Positions 57,913 to 64,000 of a DNA stretch of 64,000 bases are shown piece after piece. Numbering within the stretch: position 1 is the first letter of the stretch; every line of letters begins with the position of its first letter. The stretch is from contig NC_004369.1 in NCBI RefSeq assembly GCF_000011305.1, positions 496,001 to 560,000 of the forward strand. The letters run 5' to 3'. Under the pieces are notes generated by a model. That model searched no databases, was not told the origin of the DNA, and saw only the letters and a program-made list of their open reading frames with translations. Source of the stretch: Corynebacterium efficiens YS-314. GTDB taxonomy: Bacteria; Actinomycetota; Actinomycetes; Mycobacteriales; Mycobacteriaceae. The translations under genes were made by a program, and so were the position numbers.

Positions 57913-58275
57913 TAAGAAATGCCATGACCGCCCAATCACTTCTCCCCACCGGCTGTCCGACTGCGTCCGTTCCACGGTCGTACCGCACAGTCATGGTGGG
58001 GAAACGGTGACTGGGCTTTTGGTCTCATTAGTGGAGATCAAAACCCCGCGACCTCTCCGGTCGCCACTGCCTGGGCAGTGTGTTACACAGGAACTTACAC
58101 GTGGTTGCGGCTGGCACTATGCCAGCACCACCACTTAGTGGCAAAATGTAACGAGAGAATTATCCGTAGGTGTCTGACCTGATCATCTGGGCACCGGGAA
58201 CTGAACCCGATGGGATCAACTCCCGGTGCCCCGGTGGGAGGGGAAGCGCCACAACCAACAAGTTGGGGTACCACT
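57913..58275. other. rpsG-fusA intergenic region
   Basis: 363 bases with no gene. A hairpin TTTTGGTCT/AGATCAAAA is visible at 58017-58044. I could not settle on a fusA promoter; GGGGTACCACT precedes the GTG. Confidence 0.3.
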
Positions 58276-60402
58276 GTGGCACAAGAAGTGCTTAAGGATC
58301 TGAACAAGGTCCGCAACATCGGCATCATGGCTCACATCGACGCCGGTAAGACCACGACCACCGAACGCATCCTCTTCTACACCGGCATCAACCGTAAGGT
58401 CGGCGAGACCCACGACGGTGGCGCAACCACCGACTGGATGGAGCAGGAGAAGGAACGCGGCATCACCATCACCTCCGCCGCGGTGACCTGTTTCTGGAAC
58501 GAGAACCAGATCAACATCATCGACACCCCGGGTCACGTCGACTTCACCGTCGAGGTCGAGCGTTCCCTCCGTGTCCTCGACGGCGCAGTTGCTGTTTTTG
58601 ACGGCAAGGAAGGCGTTGAGCCACAGTCCGAGCAGGTCTGGCGTCAGGCCACCAAGTACAACGTCCCACGTATCTGCTTCGTCAACAAGATGGACAAGCT
58701 GGGCGCTGACTTCTACTTCACCGTGGGCACCATCGAGGACCGCCTCGGTGCGAAGCCACTGGTCATGCAGCTCCCGATCGGTGCAGAGGATGCCTTCGAC
58801 GGCGTCGTCGACCTCATCGAGATGAAGGCTCTGACCTGGCGCGGCACCACCGAGATCGGCACCGAGGCCACCGTCGAGGAGATCCCCGCTGATCTCGTCG
58901 ACCGCGCCCAGGAGTACCGCGAGAAGCTGCTCGAGACCGTCGCAGAGTCCTCCGAGGAACTCATGGACCGCTACTTCGGTGGCGAGGAGCTGACCATCCC
59001 GGAGATCAAGGCCGCCATCCGCAAGATGGTCGTCAACTCCGAGGTCTACCCCGTGTTCTGTGGCACCGCCTACAAGAACAAGGGTGTCCAGCCACTGCTC
59101 GACGCTGTCGTCGACTACCTCCCGAGCCCACTGGACACCGGTGAGGTCGAGGGTATCGACGTGAAGGACCCGGAGGTCACCCTGACCCGTAAGCCTTCCG
59201 ACGATGAGCCACTGTCCGCACTGGCCTTCAAGATCGCAGCACACCCGTTCTTCGGCAAGCTGACCTTCGTCCGCGTCTACTCCGGCAAGGTTGAGCCAGG
59301 CGAGCAGGTCCTGAACTCCACCAAGGGTAAGAAGGAGCGCGTCGGCAAGCTCTTCCAGATGCACGCCAACAAGGAAAACCCTGTTGAGATTGCACACGCC
59401 GGCAACATCTACGCGTTCATCGGCCTGAAGGACACCACCACCGGTGACACCCTCTGCGACCCGAACAACCCGATCATCCTCGAGTCCATGGACTTCCCGG
59501 ATCCGGTGATCCAGGTTGCCATCGAGCCGAAGACCAAGTCCGACCAGGAGAAGCTGGGTGTCGCCATCCAGAAGCTCGCTGAAGAGGACCCGACCTTCAC
59601 CGTCCACCTGGACGAGGAGTCCGGCCAGACCGTCATCGGCGGCATGGGCGAGCTGCACCTCGACGTCCTGGTCGACCGCATGAAGCGCGAGTTCAAGGTT
59701 GAGGCCAACATCGGTGACCCACAGGTTGCCTACCGTGAGACCATCCGCAAGCCGGTTGAGTCCCTCAGCTACACCCACAAGAAGCAGACCGGTGGTTCCG
59801 GCCAGTTCGCTAAGGTCATCATCTCCATCGAGCCTTACGCACCTGCACAGGAAGAGCTGGAAGAGGGCGAGTCCGCCATCTACAAGTTCGAGAACGCCGT
59901 CACCGGTGGACGTATCCCGAAGGAATACATCCCCTCCGTGGACGCAGGTATCCAGGACGCCATGCAGTACGGCTACCTCGCCGGCTACCCGCTGGTCAAC
60001 GTCAAGGCCACCCTCGAAGACGGTGCCTACCATGACGTCGACTCCTCGGAAATGGCCTTCAAGCTCGCCGGTTCCCAGGCGTTCAAGGAAGCTGTCGCCA
60101 AGGCGAAGCCGGTTCTGCTCGAGCCGATCATGTCCGTTGAGATCACCACTCCTGAGGAGTACATGGGTGAGGTCATCGGTGACGTGAACTCCCGTCGTGG
60201 ACAGATCTCCTCCATGGAGGACCGTGCCGGCGCCAAGCTGGTCAAAGCCAAGGTTCCGCTGTCCCAGATGTTCGGCTACGTCGGTGACCTCCGCTCCAAG
60301 ACCCAGGGTCGTGCAAACTACTCCATGGTCTTCGATTCCTACGCTGAGGTTCCCACCAACGTTGCTGCAGACGTCATCGCAGAGCGCAACGGCACCGCTT
60401 AA
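58276..60402 (+). CDS. fusA: elongation factor G
   Basis: Ribosomal translocase GTPase of 708 residues. G1 '[19 protein letters not shown]', the G2 region '[10 protein letters not shown]', G3 'DTPGHVDF' and G4 '[10 protein letters not shown]' are visible, with domain IV '[20 protein letters not shown]' near residue 555. GTG 58276 was chosen by family start ('[17 protein letters not shown]'); a longer frame of 22 residues is not conserved. No fusidic-acid-type change can be judged without alignment. Confidence 0.98.
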
Positions 60403-60745
60403 ATCCTGAGCGGATAACGGGAGGTTCGTCTCCCACCCACCCCGCGTGCAGGGCCGTGCCAGCGTACGCGTAGGGTGGTGTGGGGTAGCGGCCCGCAGGA
60501 TGCATCCAACTGCTCTTTACACAGGCAGTGGGGATGGACTCTGCTGGCCGTTACCCTGCGAATGTCCACAGGGTAACTGGTAGTTTGAATTTGACCGCCG
60601 GTGCCCCTAGGATCATGTAACTGGCACATTTTGTAATGCGCTAGATCTGTGTTCCACAGTCCTTGTGGCTGGTCCTCACAGTGAAGGCAAAACCAATTCG
60701 TGGCTGCGAAAGTCGTAGCCACCACGAAGTCCAGGAGGACATACA
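60403..60745 (+). other. fusA-tuf intergenic region with tuf promoter
   Basis: 343 bases without a gene. The tuf promoter candidate is near its end, leaving a leader of about 125 bases. The first 100 bases are GC-rich and show no clear terminator with a T-run. Confidence 0.4.
60585..60613 (+). promoter_or_regulatory. tuf promoter candidate
   Basis: TTGAAT (60585-60590), a 17-base spacer and TAGGAT (60608-60613), a good corynebacterial sigma-A pattern. Confidence 0.65.
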
Positions 60746-61936
<1,191 letters not shown>

Positions 61937-61988
61937 TGATCTCCTCAGATCCCGCGGTTGTATGACCGTGAAGATCTGAACCCTTGAG

Positions 61989-62025
61989 AAAGGCCCAGAG
62001 GATTTCTTCCTCTGGGCCTTTCTTG
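61989..62025 (+). terminator. tuf terminator
   Basis: AAAGGCCCAGAGGA pairs perfectly with TCCTCTGGGCCTTT around a short loop, followed by CTTGTTGTTT. Confidence 0.95.
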
Positions 62026-62045
62026 TTGTTTGCTCCCCCGGGGGC

Positions 62046-62122
62046 GTGAACGATTCCGTTGGTTTGCACCCCCGAACCCCGACATCAGACCGTTTCCACC
62101 ACAAACCGATGATTTCGTTCAC
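62046..62122. repeat. palindromic repeat, type A (copy 9)
   Basis: Arms start GTGAACGATTCCGTTGG and end GATTTCGTTCAC. The core differs from the other clusters (AACCCCGACATCAGACCG) but matches copy 10. It lies just after the tuf terminator. Confidence 0.82.
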
Positions 62123-62148
62123 ACCGAGATCCCACCCGCACCCGGCCA

Positions 62149-62224
62149 TGACAAATTCTGTTGGTTTGCGCCCCCAGAACCCCGATATCAGCCCGTTTCC
62201 GCCACAAACCAACAGTTTTTGCCA
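62149..62224. repeat. palindromic repeat, type B (copy 10)
   Basis: Arms start TGACAAATTCTGTTGG and end CAACAGTTTTTGCCA around AACCCCGATATCAGCCCG. 26 bases from copy 9. The cluster ends 60 bases before the next gene. Confidence 0.82.
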
Positions 62225-62284
62225 AACCCCCGCGGTCGGCACGAACCACACCATCGCCAACAGCAGTGGACTAACATCGACCGG

Positions 62285-62986
62285 ATGAAGGATCCCACAC
62301 GCATACCCCGCATCCTGGAGGAACTTCGAGCGACCTGGGAGGGACAACCGGACCTGGAACTGGCCACCCTCTTCGGTGTTCTGCAGAACCGGGGCGTCGG
62401 GTGGGGGACAGATGATGACACCCTCGTGGAGGCCCTCCGGGAGTTGCGCCATCGTCGGCCACCGCGGGTGGAGAACGGGGACACCGGACGGTTCATCGTA
62501 GACACCACCGGGCCGGACTGCCGGGTGATGATCGATCCCCACCGCGTCGTGGTCCGGCGTCCGGGTGCATCTGGGGTGGCTTGCCAGCCGGGGGTGTGGG
62601 AATACAGTGGCATCATCCGGTGTGAGGTCGGTAGTCCCCTGCTCATCGATGATCGGGAGCAGGTACGCCACCGGCTGGGTGTGGTCACGGGGATTGAACG
62701 GGTCAGTGAGCACCCGCTGCGGCAGGAGACCTCCCTGGGTGGGTTGACCCGGAAGCTTCTCGACGACCGCGTGCTCCTCATCCGCGTGGAAGGTGGCACC
62801 TCCGTGGTGGTTTCCCGTGCTCTCAGTGTGTTCACCCCCACCCGCCGGACCGTGGAGCAGACCCGGCATCCCTGGGCCCGGCTGGTCACCGTCACCCCGG
62901 GGGAGCCTCTGGTGATTGAGCTGCCGGGGCGGGGTCAACGACTGGAGCTGGGCCCGGTCACGGAGTGTTTCTTCCTGGAGGGTTAG
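62285..62986 (+). CDS. conserved-looking hypothetical protein
   Basis: A 233-residue protein I do not recognise. An N-terminal helical part ('IPRILEELRATWEGQPDLELATLFGVLQNRGVGWGTDDDTLVEAL') resembles small helical adaptor domains. The rest is rich in Arg, Val and Gly and predicted to be beta-rich, with 'RFIVDTTGPDCRVMIDPHRVVVRRP' and a closing 'TPGEPLVIELPGRGQRLELGPVTECFFLEG'. No membrane segment. ATG 62285 was chosen because TAACAT lies seven bases before it (leaderless pattern). A longer frame runs through the repeats and is not real. Its stop overlaps the convergent regulator's stop by four bases. Confidence 0.7.
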   Translation: MKDPTRIPRILEELRATWEGQPDLELATLFGVLQNRGVGWGTDDDTLVEALRELRHRRPPRVENGDTGRFIVDTTGPDCRVMIDPHRVVVRRPGASGVACQPGVWEYSGIIRCEVGSPLLIDDREQVRHRLGVVTGIERVSEHPLRQETSLGGLTRKLLDDRVLLIRVEGGTSVVVSRALSVFTPTRRTVEQTRHPWARLVTVTPGEPLVIELPGRGQRLELGPVTECFFLEG

Positions 62987-63948
62987 ACCGAGGACCGGAA
63001 GGTGGAGCTGAACCTCGCCCGGTATTCGGAGGGGGTGCTGCGCAGACGGCGTTCGAAGGCGCGGCGCATGCTGTCGTCGCTGGGGAATCCGGATTTGCGG
63101 GCTGCGGCGGTCACGGTGTTGCCGTCGAGGATCAGCTGTTGGGCGATGCTGAGCCTGAACTGTTCCAACCAGGAGGTGGGTGTGGTGCCGAGTTCCTCAC
63201 GGAAGAGTCTGCCCAGGTGCCGGGGACTGACGGCGGCGTCCTCGGCGAGGCCGGCGATGGTGTGCTGTTTCCCGGGCTGTTTGCGGATGGTGTCCAGCAC
63301 CTTCTGCAGGATGGGGTTGCTCACGGAAGGTGAGTGGGTGGCGGCTGCGAACTGTGACTGGCCCCCGGGGCGGTGCATGAACATCACCATGTCGCGGGCG
63401 ATGCTGCGGGCGACCTCCGCGCCCTGGTCCTCCTCGATGAGGGAGAGGGAGAGGTCGATGCCGGCGGTGATGCCGGCGGAGGTGATGTACTTGCCGTCGT
63501 GGACGTGGAGGGTGTCGGGTTGGACCCGCACGAGGGGGAATCGGCGGGCGAGGTCCTGGGCGTTCTTCCAGTGGGTGGTGGCGCGCCTGCCGTTGAGGAA
63601 GCCGAGTTCGGCGAGGATGAACGCCCCCGTGCACACGCTGGCGACACGCTGGGGGCCGTCGGCGAGGTGACGTGTGGCGTCGAGAAGCGCAGGGGGGATG
63701 GGGGACATGGGCAGCTCATCGGCGCCGGCGATGATGACAGTGTTGAAGTCGCGGGGGTTGACCCCGGCCGCGGGCTGGGTTTCGCTCAGGGTGATGCCCG
63801 CGGCGGTGGTGACGGAACCGCCGGCGGGGGAGAGCAGTGTCAGTTCATAACCGTCGGCGCGGCTCAGGGTTTCGGCGGGGCCGGAGACATCAAGCATGGT
63901 CACGCCGTCGTAGATCAGGAGGGCAATCTTCTTCATGGGCTGGTCCAT
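62983..63948 (-). CDS. GlxA-type transcriptional regulator (DJ-1/PfpI + AraC domains)
   Basis: A 321-residue regulator. The N-terminal ~190 residues are a DJ-1/PfpI class I amidotransferase-like domain: 'KIALLIYDGVTMLDVSGPAETLSRA' opens it and 'VASVCTGAFILAELGFLNGRRATTHW' holds the nucleophile-elbow cysteine. The C-terminal AraC domain has two HTHs: 'HTIAGLAEDAAVSPRHLGRLFREELGTTPTSWLEQ' and 'VTAAARKSGFPSDDSMRRAFERRL'. The target is unknown. ATG 63948 or 63936 could start it. The remaining ~50 bases of the window probably contain its promoter. Confidence 0.9.
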   Translation of the reverse strand: MDQPMKKIALLIYDGVTMLDVSGPAETLSRADGYELTLLSPAGGSVTTAAGITLSETQPAAGVNPRDFNTVIIAGADELPMSPIPPALLDATRHLADGPQRVASVCTGAFILAELGFLNGRRATTHWKNAQDLARRFPLVRVQPDTLHVHDGKYITSAGITAGIDLSLSLIEEDQGAEVARSIARDMVMFMHRPGGQSQFAAATHSPSVSNPILQKVLDTIRKQPGKQHTIAGLAEDAAVSPRHLGRLFREELGTTPTSWLEQFRLSIAQQLILDGNTVTAAARKSGFPSDDSMRRAFERRLRSTPSEYRARFSSTFRSSV

Positions 63949-64000
63949 AGGGTGGGTCGGGGTGGTTTAAAATCTTGCTCTCATGTAGCTGATGTCCGAT

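Noticed and set aside
62030-62284. 85-residue N-terminal extension of the gene at 62285
   Set aside because: It is a translation of repeat copies 9 and 10; the true start has a leaderless -10 box at the right distance.

Overview
The window is a corynebacterial chromosome segment, GC-rich, with gene order and protein sequences close to Corynebacterium glutamicum and probably nearest C. efficiens (species is inferred from memory of gene order and GC content, not from a search). Mycolata-type features include the men cluster carrying an mgtA-like mannosyltransferase, a DUF3068 envelope protein, a DtxR-type iron box and many leaderless starts.

Layout. 1-9 kb: haem synthesis (hemE, hemY, hemL), then a phosphatase and the System II cytochrome c maturation set (TlpA-like lipoprotein, ccdA, resB, ccsB). 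Haem production and its attachment to c-type cytochromes are therefore side by side. 9-25 kb: an ArsR regulator (glyR-like) with a DtxR box, then a dispersed menaquinone pathway (menA, menE, menB, menC, menD, menG, menJ-like and a polyprenyl diphosphate synthase) mixed with phosphate transport (pitA), two glycosyltransferases, DoxX and a pterin dehydratase-like gene. 25-35 kb: tRNA-Tyr, -Thr, -Met and -Trp, secE, nusG, rplK-rplA, a decayed ABC/TetR pair, a phytoene-desaturase-like flavoprotein, rplJ-rplL with its leader, and a DUF3068 protein. 35-43 kb: rpoB-rpoC. 57-62 kb: rpsL, rpsG, fusA, tuf. The end holds an unknown gene and a GlxA-type regulator.

The conserved rpoC-to-rpsL interval is broken by an 11.7 kb composite transposon (43521-55208). 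It is bounded by two directly oriented IS256-family copies and flanked by a 9-bp target duplication. Removing it restores the end of a small membrane-protein gene. The left IS256 copy is split by an IS21-family element. The right copy is split 6 bp from its end by an IS110-family element, which is split by an IS3-family element, which is split by a second IS110-family element. Removing the inserts gives 1473 and 1469 bp for the two IS256 copies. That 4-bp difference equals one 1-bp and one 3-bp deletion seen in copy 2. The IS110 copies carry long non-coding upstream ends whose guide-like segments match their own, different insertion sites, which makes them candidate bridge RNAs. About 1.7 kb between the IS256 copies holds short repeats, a transposase relic and two unrecognised small genes.

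A separate unexplained element is a family of ten ~76-bp palindromic repeats in four intergenic clusters (16.1, 25.7, 29.9 and 62.1 kb). Two arm types alternate strictly in every cluster. One cluster ends exactly where an ABC transporter gene has lost its 5' half.
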